Of a stretch of 64,000 nt of DNA, positions 51,449 through 60,022 are shown in pieces. This stretch comes from Bradyrhizobium sp. MOS003 (lineage in GTDB: Bacteria > Pseudomonadota > Alphaproteobacteria > Rhizobiales > Xanthobacteraceae). Below the pieces are notes generated by a model. That model was given only the letters and a program-made list of their open reading frames with translations. It ran no database searches and was not told the DNA's origin. The first letter of the stretch is position 1, and every line of letters begins with the position of its first letter. The DNA lies in contig NZ_PYFW01000005.1 in assembly GCF_003020125.1 (NCBI RefSeq), positions 62,001-126,000 of the forward strand, read 5' to 3'. The translations under genes and the position numbers were made by a program.

Positions 51449-53512
51449 TCAGTGCGAGCTCGCCCAGACCTTCTTCTTGGTGAAGTACATCAGGCCCGCG
51501 AACAGGATCAGGAACACGAAGACCTGGAATCCGAGGCGCTTGCGCGCTTCCATGTGCGGCTCGGCCGTCCACATCAGGAAGGTGGTGACGTCCTTGGCGT
51601 ATTGCGCGACCGTGGTCGGCGAGCCGTCGTCATAGGTCACCTGGCCGTCGTTGAGCGGCTTCGGCATCTTGATGGCGTGGCCCGGGAAGTACTTGTTGTA
51701 GTACGAGCCGTCCGGAATGGTGACGCCTTCCGGCACCTTGTCCTCAAAGCCCTGCAGCAACGCCGAGACGTAGTCCGGGCCCTGCTCCTGGAACTGGGTG
51801 AAGAAGTCGACGATGAACATCGGAAAGCCGCGGCCGTAGGAGCGCGCCTTGGTGATCAGCGACAGATCGGGCGGCGCCGCGCCACCGTTCGCGGCACGAG
51901 CAGCCTGCTCGTTCGGGAACGGCGAGGGGAAATAGTCGGCCGGACGGCCGGGACGCTCGAACATGTCACCCGCATCGTTCGGGCCGTCCTTGACCTTGTA
52001 CTCGGAGGCGAACGCCGCCGCCTGCGCCACCGAATAGCCGGGTCCGCCGGCTTCGGCGAGGTTGCGGAAGGCGACGTAGGACAGGCCGTGGCAGCTGGCG
52101 CAGACCTCCTTGTAGACCTTCAGGCCGCGCTGCAGCGCGCCGCGATCGTACTTGCCGAACGGGCCCGAGAACGACCATTTGTTGCCCGGCGGCTTGTCGC
52201 TGCCTTCGGAGGCGCGGGCATCCCGCATGCTGCCGAGGAACAGCGCGCCGGCGGCGACGAGCATGACCGCGATGGAAGCAACAGCCTTGCCGCCCTTGGC
52301 CAGGATCGCCTCCGAGATCGAGTTCGGGACCGGTCTTGGCGTCTCGATGCGTGAGAGCAGCGGCAGCACGATCAGGAAGTAGGCGAAGTAGCAGAACGTG
52401 AGGATACGGCCGGCGATCACGTAAATGCCTTCCGGCGGCTGTGCACCGAGATAGCCGAGCAGGATGCAGACCGCGACGAAGATCCAGAAGAACTGCTTCG
52501 CCAGCGGGCGGTACTTCGACGACCTCGTCTTCGCGGCGTCCAGCCAGGGCAGGAAGCACAGGATGATGATCGCCGAGAACATCCCGATGACGCCCGCAAG
52601 CTTGTTCGGGATCGAGCGCAGGATCGCGTAGAACGGCAGGTAATACCATTCCGGCACGATGTGCGGCGGGGTCACGCCCGGATTTGCCGGAATGTAGTTG
52701 TCGGCATCGCCGAGATAGTTCGGCATGTAGAAGATGAACCAGGCGTAGAGCAGCAGGAAGCAGGCGACGCCGAAGCCGTCCTTGATGGTCGCATGCGGCG
52801 TGAACGGCACCGTGTCCTTTTCCGTCTTGGGCTCGACGCCGTCAGGATTGTTCTGGCCGGCGACGTGGAGCGCCCAGACGTGGAGCACGACGACACCTGC
52901 GATCAGGAACGGCAGCAAATAGTGCAGCGAGAAGAAGCGGTTCAGCGTCGGATTGCCGACCGAATAGCCGCCCCACAGCAGCGTCACGATGCTCTCGCCG
53001 ACATAGGGAATGGCAGAGAACAGATTGGTGATGACGGTAGCGCCCCAGAAGCTCATTTGGCCCCACGGCAGCACGTAGCCCATGAAGCCGGTCGCCATCA
53101 TCAGCAGGTAGATGATGACGCCGAGGATCCAAAGCACCTCGCGCGGCTCCTTGTAGGAACCGTAGTACAGGCCGCGCAGCATGTGGATGTAGACCGCGAA
53201 GAAGAACATCGACGCGCCGCACGCGTGCATGTTGCGCAGCAGCCAGCCGTAATTGACGTCACGGACGAGCAGCTCGACCGACTTGAAGGCGAGATCGGCA
53301 TGCGGCGTGTAGTGCATCGCCAGGATCACGCCGGTCAGGATCTGCATCCCCAGCATGAAGGAGAGAATGGCGCCGAAGGTCCACCAGTAGTTCAGGTTGC
53401 GCGGCGTGGGATAGACGACGAAGGAAGAGTGCATGAGGCCGAGGATCGGCAGGCGCCGTTCGAGCCATTGCAGGGCCGGATTGCTCGGCTGGTAGTCGGA
53501 TGGTCCGCTCAT
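51449..53512 (-). CDS. fbcH: Cytochrome b/c1 fusion subunit of the bc1 complex
   Basis: This 687-residue precursor joins cytochrome b (residues about 1-425: RNMHACGASMFFFAVYIHMLRGL, GYVLPWGQMSFWGATVI, PEWYYLPFYAILRSIPNK with the PEWY quinol-site motif) to cytochrome c1 (about 430-687: a signal-like helix at 415-435, heme motif CASCH near residue 470, C-terminal anchor QVFVFLILFAGLMYF). The fusion is the known fbcH arrangement of Bradyrhizobium, where the product is cleaved into b and c1 after insertion. With the Rieske protein encoded upstream it forms the ubiquinol-cytochrome c reductase. The stop is followed by a terminator. Confidence 0.97.
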   Translation of the reverse strand: MSGPSDYQPSNPALQWLERRLPILGLMHSSFVVYPTPRNLNYWWTFGAILSFMLGMQILTGVILAMHYTPHADLAFKSVELLVRDVNYGWLLRNMHACGASMFFFAVYIHMLRGLYYGSYKEPREVLWILGVIIYLLMMATGFMGYVLPWGQMSFWGATVITNLFSAIPYVGESIVTLLWGGYSVGNPTLNRFFSLHYLLPFLIAGVVVLHVWALHVAGQNNPDGVEPKTEKDTVPFTPHATIKDGFGVACFLLLYAWFIFYMPNYLGDADNYIPANPGVTPPHIVPEWYYLPFYAILRSIPNKLAGVIGMFSAIIILCFLPWLDAAKTRSSKYRPLAKQFFWIFVAVCILLGYLGAQPPEGIYVIAGRILTFCYFAYFLIVLPLLSRIETPRPVPNSISEAILAKGGKAVASIAVMLVAAGALFLGSMRDARASEGSDKPPGNKWSFSGPFGKYDRGALQRGLKVYKEVCASCHGLSYVAFRNLAEAGGPGYSVAQAAAFASEYKVKDGPNDAGDMFERPGRPADYFPSPFPNEQAARAANGGAAPPDLSLITKARSYGRGFPMFIVDFFTQFQEQGPDYVSALLQGFEDKVPEGVTIPDGSYYNKYFPGHAIKMPKPLNDGQVTYDDGSPTTVAQYAKDVTTFLMWTAEPHMEARKRLGFQVFVFLILFAGLMYFTKKKVWASSH

Positions 53513-53574
53513 GATGCGATCCTGAGGAAGTAAAACGACGAGACGGCGCGAAGCTTCGGACGCGGGTCCGAGGC

Positions 53575-54105
53575 TCAGCCGATCTGGATTTTGGTGTCGG
53601 AAACGAAAGTGTACGGCGGCACCGGCAGGTTCGCGGGCGCGGGCCCCTGGCGGATGCGGCCGGACGAATCGTACTGCGAACCATGGCAGGGGCAGAAGAA
53701 CCCGTCGTAATTGCCTTCATGGGCGATCGGGATGCAGCCGAGATGGGTGCAGATGCCGATCACGACCAGCCATTGCTCGTGGCCGGACTTGACCCGGGCC
53801 TCGTCGGACTGCGGATCGGGCAGGCTCGCCACGTTGACGGCGCGCGCCTCGTCGATCTGTTTCTTGGTGCGGTGGCTGATGTAGATCGGCTTGCCGCGCC
53901 AGAACACCTTGATGTCCTGCCCCTCGGCGACCGGACTGAGATCGACCTCGATCGGCGCACCGGCGGCGATGGTCGACGCGTCAGGATTCATTTGGGAGAT
54001 GAAGGGCCAGAGCGCGGCTGCGCCCCCTACTGCTGCAGCTGCCCCGGTTGCAACGAATAAGAAATCACGGCGTGTCGGATGGTCCGCCGAAGACGCTGTC
54101 GTCAC
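53575..54105 (-). CDS. fbcF: Ubiquinol-cytochrome c reductase Rieske subunit
   Basis: This 176-residue Rieske protein accepts electrons from ubiquinol in the bc1 complex. The cluster ligands are Cys119 and His121 (CTHLGC, with Cys124) and Cys138 and His141 (CPCHG, with Cys140); Cys124 and Cys140 form the disulfide. The N terminus has TRRDFLFVATGAAAAVGGAAALW, a twin-arginine-type anchor that stays in the membrane. The start codon is GTG. fbcH follows 62 bp downstream on the same strand, giving the fbcFH operon. Confidence 0.97.
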   Translation of the reverse strand: MTTASSADHPTRRDFLFVATGAAAAVGGAAALWPFISQMNPDASTIAAGAPIEVDLSPVAEGQDIKVFWRGKPIYISHRTKKQIDEARAVNVASLPDPQSDEARVKSGHEQWLVVIGICTHLGCIPIAHEGNYDGFFCPCHGSQYDSSGRIRQGPAPANLPVPPYTFVSDTKIQIG

Positions 54106-54391
54106 GATTCCAACCCTTTCTTCTTATGCCACCGGTGGAACCGCTCCAGGAGCCCCCAAGGTCCCCGGAACAGTCTGCCGGCGCCCGCGGCCCCCCGCGG
54201 CGGCAGAACTTCGCTCATTCACCTCTAAACGGATGAAACAGCAGTCCAGAATCGTTCTATTGGCACCCTTGCCGGGCGAGCGCAAGCCCGCTATCGGCGC
54301 GGGAGCGTGCAATGCACGAATTCCGCGGCCAGCGGTGTTTTAGTGAGACATTTCCGGCACGCATCGCCCCGATACAGCCCTCGCACAGCCC

Positions 54392-54850
54392 ATGCAGATA
54401 GCGCTCTTCCAACCCGACATCGCTCAGAACACCGGCACGATTCTCAGGCTTTGCGCCTGCCTGGGCATCGCCGCCCACATCATCGAACCGGCGGGCTTCC
54501 CCGTCTCCGACCGCCTGTTCCGCCGGGCGGGAATGGACTACCTCGACCATGTCAGCCTGACCCGCCATGACTCCTGGTCGAAATTCGAGGATTGGCGCAC
54601 GGCACATGGCTACCGCCTGCTGCTGTTCACCACGAAAGCTGCCGCCGACTACCGCGATTTCCGTTACCAGACCTCGGACATCCTGCTATTCGGGCGCGAG
54701 AGCGCCGGCGTCACCGACGCGGTGGTCGAGGCCGCCGATGCGCGGCTGGTGATCCCGATCAAAGCGGGGCTGAGGTCGCTCAATGTCGCCATGACCGCGG
54801 CCATGGCCGCCGGCGAGGCGCTGCGGCAGATCCGGAACCCGCAGGCCTAA
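54392..54850 (+). CDS. trmL: tRNA (cytidine(34)-2'-O)-methyltransferase
   Basis: TrmL methylates the 2'-OH of the wobble base in tRNA-Leu. The 152-residue protein is a SPOUT-type knot methyltransferase: N-terminal IALFQPDIAQNTGTILRLCACLG, then DYRLLLFT-like HGYRLLLFTTKAA, and the knot LFGRESAGVTDAVVE with IPIKAGLRSLNVAMTAA. The size is normal. It starts a rightward group with queE 18 bp later. The 286 bp before it, divergent from fbcF, hold no gene. Confidence 0.93.
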   Translation: MQIALFQPDIAQNTGTILRLCACLGIAAHIIEPAGFPVSDRLFRRAGMDYLDHVSLTRHDSWSKFEDWRTAHGYRLLLFTTKAAADYRDFRYQTSDILLFGRESAGVTDAVVEAADARLVIPIKAGLRSLNVAMTAAMAAGEALRQIRNPQA

Positions 54851-54868
54851 CCGATTGAGGAGAGACGA

Positions 54869-55501
54869 GTGAGTTACGCGGTCAAGGAGATCTTCCTGAC
54901 CCTGCAAGGCGAAGGCGCCCATGCCGGGCGCGCGTCCGTGTTCTGCCGTTTTGCCGGCTGCAACCTCTGGAGCGGCCGCGAGGCGGACCGTCTCGAGGCC
55001 ACCTGCAAGTTCTGCGACACCGATTTCGTCGGAACCGACGGCACCCTCGGCGGCCGCTACGGCTCGGCCGCCGAACTCGCCGACACCATCGCCGCGCAAT
55101 GGCGTGCCACGGCCGCGAACCGCTACGTGGTGCTGACCGGCGGCGAGCCGCTGCTCCAGGTCGACGCCGCGCTGATCGAGGCGCTCCACGCCCGCGGCTT
55201 CGAGATCGGCGTCGAGACCAACGGCACCATCGCAGCTCCCGAGGGACTCGACTGGATCTGCGTCAGCCCCAAGGGCGGCAGCGAGCTGGTGCTGCGCCGG
55301 GGCCACGAGCTGAAGCTGGTCTATCCGCAGGCCCTCGCCGCGCCCGAGACGTTCGCGGACCTCGCCTTCGAGCGCTTCTCGCTGCAGCCGATGGACGGGG
55401 CCGAGGTCATCGAGAACACCGCGCGCGCGATCGACTACTGCCTGCGCCATCCGCAATGGCGGCTCAGCGTGCAGACGCACAAATCGCTCGGCATCAGATA
55501 G
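54869..55501 (+). CDS. queE: 7-carboxy-7-deazaguanine synthase
   Basis: QueE is a radical SAM enzyme that contracts 6-carboxytetrahydropterin to the deazaguanine core of queuosine. In the 210-residue protein, Cys31, Cys46 and Cys49 form the CX14CX2C cluster site typical of the longer QueE class, after TLQGEGAHAGRASVFCRFAGC. The start is GTG with gaggagag 4-5 bp before it. It lies 18 bp behind trmL; queC and queD are not in the window. hemF follows 12 bp after its stop, so trmL, queE, hemF and the HAD gene may be co-transcribed. Confidence 0.95.
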   Translation: MSYAVKEIFLTLQGEGAHAGRASVFCRFAGCNLWSGREADRLEATCKFCDTDFVGTDGTLGGRYGSAAELADTIAAQWRATAANRYVVLTGGEPLLQVDAALIEALHARGFEIGVETNGTIAAPEGLDWICVSPKGGSELVLRRGHELKLVYPQALAAPETFADLAFERFSLQPMDGAEVIENTARAIDYCLRHPQWRLSVQTHKSLGIR

Positions 55502-55513
55502 GACGCGACCGGG

Positions 55514-56407
55514 ATGCAGATGGAGATGGCGACGATCGAAGACCGCAAGACCCGCGCCCGCGGCTGGTTCGAGGCCTTGCGCGACGACATTTGCGCGAGC
55601 TTCGAGCGGCTCGAGGACGACGCCCCGCAAAACCTCTACCCGGGCGAGGCCGGCCGCTTCAAGCGCACGCCCTGGCAGCGCACCGACCATACCGGCGCGC
55701 CCGGCGGTGGCGGCGTGATGTCGATGATGCATGGCCGCCTGTTCGAGAAGGTCGGCGTGCACTGCTCGACGGTGCATGGCGAGTTCGCGCCCGAATTTCG
55801 CGCCCAGATTCCCGGTGCCGCCGAGGATCCGAGATTCTGGGCTTCTGGCATCTCGCTGATCGCGCATATGCGCAATCCGAACGTGCCCGCCGTGCACATG
55901 AACACCCGCTTCGTCGTCACCACCAAAGCCTGGTTCGGCGGCGGCGCCGATCTCACGCCGGTGCTGGACCGAAGGCGGACGCAGGACGATGCCGACACCA
56001 TCGCCTTCCACGCCGCGATGAAGCAGGCCTGTGCGCAGCCGAACGGCGTTGCCGACTACGACAAGTACAAGAAATGGTGCGACGAATATTTCCATCTGCC
56101 GCACCGCAAAGAGGCGCGCGGCATCGGCGGCATCTTCTACGACTGGCACGACAGCGGCGACTGGGACGCCGATCTCGCCTTCACCAAGGACGTCGGCCGC
56201 GCCTTCCTGAAGATCTACCCCGAGATCGTCAGGCGCAATTTCGCGAACGCCTGGACCGCTGCCGACCGCGAGGAGCAGTTGATCCGGCGCGGCCGCTATG
56301 TCGAATTCAACCTGCTCTATGATCGCGGCACCATCTTCGGGCTCAAGACCGGCGGCAATGTCGATTCGATCCTGTCGTCGATGCCGCCGGAGGTGAAGTG
56401 GCCATGA
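55514..56407 (+). CDS. hemF: Oxygen-dependent coproporphyrinogen III oxidase
   Basis: HemF turns coproporphyrinogen III into protoporphyrinogen IX with O2 in heme synthesis. The 297-residue protein has the family blocks RTDHTGAPGGGGVMSMMHG, MNTRFVVTTKAWFGGGADLTPV, KKWCDEYFHLPHRKEARGIGGIFYD and the terminal YVEFNLLYDRGTIFGLKTGGN. The length is normal. Its stop overlaps the start of the HAD hydrolase (ATGA). Confidence 0.97.
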   Translation: MQMEMATIEDRKTRARGWFEALRDDICASFERLEDDAPQNLYPGEAGRFKRTPWQRTDHTGAPGGGGVMSMMHGRLFEKVGVHCSTVHGEFAPEFRAQIPGAAEDPRFWASGISLIAHMRNPNVPAVHMNTRFVVTTKAWFGGGADLTPVLDRRRTQDDADTIAFHAAMKQACAQPNGVADYDKYKKWCDEYFHLPHRKEARGIGGIFYDWHDSGDWDADLAFTKDVGRAFLKIYPEIVRRNFANAWTAADREEQLIRRGRYVEFNLLYDRGTIFGLKTGGNVDSILSSMPPEVKWP

Positions 56408-57144
56408 TTGTTTCGAAGCCGCTTCCCCGCGCCATGCTGATCGACATGGACGACACCATCCTGTCGGCCTATGGCCGGCCCGAGATCGCCTGGAACACGA
56501 TCGCAAAGGAATTTGCCGACGAGCTGGCGCCGCTGCCGCCCGAGCTGATCGCAACCACTGTCCTCGCTTTCGCGCGAAACTTCTGGGCGAACGCCGAAGC
56601 CGCATGGCGGATGAAGCTCGCCGAGGCGCGGCACCTCACAGTCAAGGGCGGCTTTGCCGCGCTTGCTGCGGCCGGCCATCGCGCCCTGCCCGACGACCTC
56701 GCCATCCGCCTCGCCGACCGCTTCACCGCCTATCGCGAGGAGGAGATGTTCGTCTTCCCGGGCGCGCACGAAGCGATCGACACGTTCAAGGCGCTCGGCA
56801 TCAAGCTTGCGCTGGTGACTAACGGCGCCGCCGACATGCAGCGCGCCAAGGTCGAGCGCTTCGAGCTGGAGCACCGCTTCGACCACATCCAGATCGAGGG
56901 CGAGCACGGCTTCGGCAAGCCCGAGGAGCGCGCCTATCTGCACGCGATGGAGGCGCTCGGCGTCTCAGCCGCAGACACCTGGATGATCGGCGACAATCTG
57001 GAATGGGAAGTGGTGACGCCGCAGCGCCTCGGCATCTACTCGATCTGGATCGACGTGCACGGCGACGGCCTGCCCGAGGGCTCGCCCATCAGGCCCGACC
57101 GCATCATCCGTTCGCTGACCGAACTGGTGCCGGACCGGCCCTGA
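56404..57144 (+). CDS. HAD-family hydrolase
   Basis: This 246-residue HAD phosphatase has the nucleophile motif DMDDT (Asp14, Asp16), a helical cap at about 25-90, motif II with LVTNGAADMQ near 138, and the C-terminal acid motif MIGDNLEWEV near 197. The overall plan resembles YjjG/L-2-haloacid-dehalogenase-like phosphatases. The ATG at 56404 overlaps the hemF stop by 4 bp and is preferred over the GTG at 56398. The substrate is unknown; coupling to hemF suggests no specific function. Confidence 0.88.
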   Translation: MIVSKPLPRAMLIDMDDTILSAYGRPEIAWNTIAKEFADELAPLPPELIATTVLAFARNFWANAEAAWRMKLAEARHLTVKGGFAALAAAGHRALPDDLAIRLADRFTAYREEEMFVFPGAHEAIDTFKALGIKLALVTNGAADMQRAKVERFELEHRFDHIQIEGEHGFGKPEERAYLHAMEALGVSAADTWMIGDNLEWEVVTPQRLGIYSIWIDVHGDGLPEGSPIRPDRIIRSLTELVPDRP

Positions 57145-57473
57145 CTTGGGCACCAAAAGCAAAATATCGAAAAACAACCCCATGCACAGTAGACGACTGC
57201 TGCAATAACAACGGCTTACGGCACGTCGAAAACGAAATACTGATTTTACGAAATGATTTGACCCGTCGGGCAATTCGGGTGCATGATATCAGTATCGCCG
57301 CGCCCGGGATGTAACAGACCCTGGTGCCATCGAGCGATCCCCCAACTCGAACCTCTGCAATCGGCGTTTCGGAAGTTGACGCCAGCCGGACACATTCGCG
57401 GGTCTGCCTCCCGTGATCGGCATGTCATGCCGGCTTGCTAGCTTCCTAAGTCATCAACCTGAAAGGACCATCC
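57145..57473. other. Intergenic region with element family 5
   Basis: This 329 bp gap holds no gene that I can support. Positions 57172-57263 carry the longer copy of an element that begins aaacaaccccatgcacagt, then ag, and ends with tttgacccgtcggg; a shortened version lies at 13088-13137. From memory, elements beginning this way are scattered in Bradyrhizobium genomes. The rightmost 60 bp should contain the promoter of the YodC-like gene, whose ribosome site is gaaagga. Confidence 0.5.
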
Positions 57474-57683
57474 ATGGAACTGAAAGCCGGCGATATCGTC
57501 ATGCTGAAATCCGGCGGGCAGCCGCTCACCGTCGCCGAAGTGAAGGGCGACGACGTACTCTGTCTCTGGATGGGCTCGGAAGGCGACTTGTTTCGCGAGA
57601 CCCTACCGCTCGCCGTGCTCGAACAACTGGAAGAGTTGGACGAGGACGACGAGGATGAAGAAGACGACGAAGACGAGGAATAA
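57474..57683 (+). CDS. YodC/DUF2158-like small protein with acidic tail
   Basis: This 69-residue protein has an SH3-like DUF2158 core (MELKAGDIVMLKSGGQPLTV, then LCLWMGSEGDLFRETLPLAVLEQL, the usual VxxxW and phenylalanine pattern), followed by a tail of about 17 almost purely acidic residues (Asp/Glu). The tail has no hydrophobic residue and would be disordered. The gene has gaaagga 8 bp before the ATG. Its role is unknown. Confidence 0.85.
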   Translation: MELKAGDIVMLKSGGQPLTVAEVKGDDVLCLWMGSEGDLFRETLPLAVLEQLEELDEDDEDEEDDEDEE

Positions 57684-57745
57684 AGCGCGGCCAGGACCAT
57701 CCTGGCGGCGCGGGAACCAAACCAAGAGGCGTCGATTAGGATGTC

Positions 57746-58390
57746 ATGATCCGCGCGCCTCAATTCGCCGTTCGGGCCGGAAGCCTTGCGATGATCGCTT
57801 TCGTCGTAGCGATAGCTGGCTCTCGCCCGAGCGGTGCAGACCCCTCGCCTGCTTCCACAACACTGCGGAATGCAGCCGAGTTTTCGTCGATTTCAAATCA
57901 AGCCGATCGCTCGCGCGCGCTGTTCGAAGAAATCGGTAAGGTGCTCACCAATCCGCGTTGCATGAATTGCCACCCGGCCGGCGATCATCCGTTGCAGGGT
58001 GACGATAGCCACGAGCATGTACCGCCGATATGGCGTGCCGAGACCGGGCATTTCGAGGTCAGCTGCTCCGGATGCCATAGCGGGAAAAATTTCTCGCTTC
58101 ACGAAGCGGCCACCTATCGAAGCATTCCCGGTCATCCGCGATGGGGCTTCGCGCCACTGTCCATGGCGTGGGAAGGCAAGTCGTTGGGCGAGATCTGCCG
58201 CCAGTTGAAGGACGTACAGCTCAATGGCGGTCGTGACCTCGCCGCGCTGCAGGAACACATCGCCAAGGATGATCTCGTCGCGTGGGGTTGGAATCCCGGC
58301 GAAGGGCGCAAACCTGCTCCCGGCAGCCAGCAGGCGGCGGGCGAACTGGTGCAGGCCTGGATCGATAGCGGCGCCGAGTGCCCGCGCTGA
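57746..58390 (+). CDS. Exported diheme cytochrome-like protein
   Basis: This 214-residue protein has a hydrophobic N terminus (about residues 12-28, likely cleaved near GADPSP) and two heme c motifs, CMNCH at 72-76 and CSGCH at 107-111, so it should carry two hemes in the periplasm. Relatives that I know are often annotated as an isoquinoline 1-oxidoreductase subunit, on thin evidence. The genes opgG and opgH follow on the same strand, but a functional link is not shown. Confidence 0.75.
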   Translation: MIRAPQFAVRAGSLAMIAFVVAIAGSRPSGADPSPASTTLRNAAEFSSISNQADRSRALFEEIGKVLTNPRCMNCHPAGDHPLQGDDSHEHVPPIWRAETGHFEVSCSGCHSGKNFSLHEAATYRSIPGHPRWGFAPLSMAWEGKSLGEICRQLKDVQLNGGRDLAALQEHIAKDDLVAWGWNPGEGRKPAPGSQQAAGELVQAWIDSGAECPR

Positions 58391-58510
58391 CTCAAGCAGA
58401 TATCCGGACGTTGCGGCGCCCATAACGCGCAATGCTGAGCTCCTTGGATGTTCAATGGAACTCCCGGGAACATCGGCCGTTTCCATCCGTTCCAAAATTA
58501 GGAGACGCGC

Positions 58511-60022
58511 GTGAACCGCCGAGACCTTCTTCGCGCATCAGCTGCTGTTTCAGCTGCAGCCATCCTGCCACGGGCTGCAGACGCTCAGACCAGCGCCGCC
58601 GCGCCCTTCGGCCCATCCACCGTGCGCGAGCTGGCGCGGGCGCTTGCGACCAAGCCATTCGTGGCTCCGGACGAGAAGCTTCCGGATGCACTGAAGAATC
58701 TCGATTACGACCAATACCGATCCATTCGGTTCGCCCCCGAAAAGGCGCTGTGGCGTGACGAAAAGTTGCCGTTCCAGGTGCAGTTCTTCCACCGCGGCTT
58801 CTTCTACAAGAACAGGGTCGACATCTTTGAGGTGGCGAACAGGAGCGTTACACCGGTGTCGTATCGGCGCGCTGACTTTTCGTTCGGCGCAGGGCTCGGG
58901 CAATGGCCGGATGCGGACCTCGGGTTCGGCGGCTTCCGTATCCATACCCCGATCAACAAACCCGATTATTACGACGAACTTTGCGTATTCCTCGGTGCAA
59001 GCTACTTCCGGGCCGTTGCGAAAGGACAGACCTATGGCCTGTCCGCGCGGGGGCTTGCGATCGATACAGGCGAGAGCAAAGGCGAAGAGTTTCCGGTGTT
59101 CAAGGCGTTCTGGCTGGAGAAGCCGGCGCCGAACGCCTCCTCGATAGTGGTCCATGCGCTGCTCGACAGCAAGAGCGCGGCAGCCAGCTACCGCTTCACC
59201 ATACGGCCGGGCCAAACCACGGTATTCGACGTCGAGATGGCCCTCTATCCGCGGGTCGACGTCGAGCACGCGGGGCTCGCGCCGATGACCAGCATGTTCT
59301 TCTTCGGTCCGAACGATCGGAAGGACTTCGATGATTTCCGACCCGCGGTTCACGACTCGGATGGACTTTCGATCTTCAACGGCAGAGGCGAGCAACTCTG
59401 GCGGCCGCTCAACAATCCGCACGATTTGCAGGTCAGCAGTTTTGCCGATGTCAATCCTGGCGGCTTCGGCCTGATGCAGCGGGAGCGGAATTATCTCGCT
59501 TATCAGGATCTGGAATCCAGTTTCGAGACGCGTCCAAGCCTCTGGTTCGAGCCGATCGGCGATTGGGGCGAAGGGGCAGTGAAACTGATCGAGATCCCGA
59601 CCAAGGAAGAGGTCCACGACAATATCGCCGCGCTCTGGCAGCCGAAACAGCCCCTGACGGCAAAGAGCGAGCATATCTTTACCTATCGACTGCACTGGGG
59701 ACCGGACGCGCCGAAAGCCGACGCACTCGCGCGGTTCACGCGAACGGGAATCGGCAGCCGTGGCGATGACAGCAAGCTGTTCGTCCTGGAGCTGATGGGC
59801 GACCGCCTCAAGAGCATTGATCCCAAGACCATCAAAGGCATGGTGACCGCTGAAAAAGCCGAGATCAGCAACATCGTCACGCAACCAAATCCCGCGACTG
59901 GCGGATGGCGTTTGAGCTTCCAATGCGCGGTCAAGGGGCAGGCGTCGATCGAATTGCGCGCCTTCCTCGCGCAGAACGATGCGCCGGTCTCTGAGATATG
60001 GATCTATCGATGGACGCCCTGA
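58511..60022 (+). CDS. opgG: Periplasmic glucan biosynthesis protein OpgG/OpgD
   Basis: This 503-residue protein is exported: its N terminus MNRRDLLRASAAVSAAAILPRAADAQ carries a twin-arginine motif (RRDLLRA), which is seen in OpgD, whereas E. coli OpgG is Sec-exported. The mature part has the OpgG blocks YRSIRFAPEKALWRDE, FGFGGFR-like and GDWGEGAVKLIEIPTKEEVHDNIAALWQP. It helps to branch or extend osmoregulated periplasmic glucans made by OpgH. Its last 25 bp overlap the opgH start, so the two are coupled. Confidence 0.93.
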   Translation: MNRRDLLRASAAVSAAAILPRAADAQTSAAAPFGPSTVRELARALATKPFVAPDEKLPDALKNLDYDQYRSIRFAPEKALWRDEKLPFQVQFFHRGFFYKNRVDIFEVANRSVTPVSYRRADFSFGAGLGQWPDADLGFGGFRIHTPINKPDYYDELCVFLGASYFRAVAKGQTYGLSARGLAIDTGESKGEEFPVFKAFWLEKPAPNASSIVVHALLDSKSAAASYRFTIRPGQTTVFDVEMALYPRVDVEHAGLAPMTSMFFFGPNDRKDFDDFRPAVHDSDGLSIFNGRGEQLWRPLNNPHDLQVSSFADVNPGGFGLMQRERNYLAYQDLESSFETRPSLWFEPIGDWGEGAVKLIEIPTKEEVHDNIAALWQPKQPLTAKSEHIFTYRLHWGPDAPKADALARFTRTGIGSRGDDSKLFVLELMGDRLKSIDPKTIKGMVTAEKAEISNIVTQPNPATGGWRLSFQCAVKGQASIELRAFLAQNDAPVSEIWIYRWTP

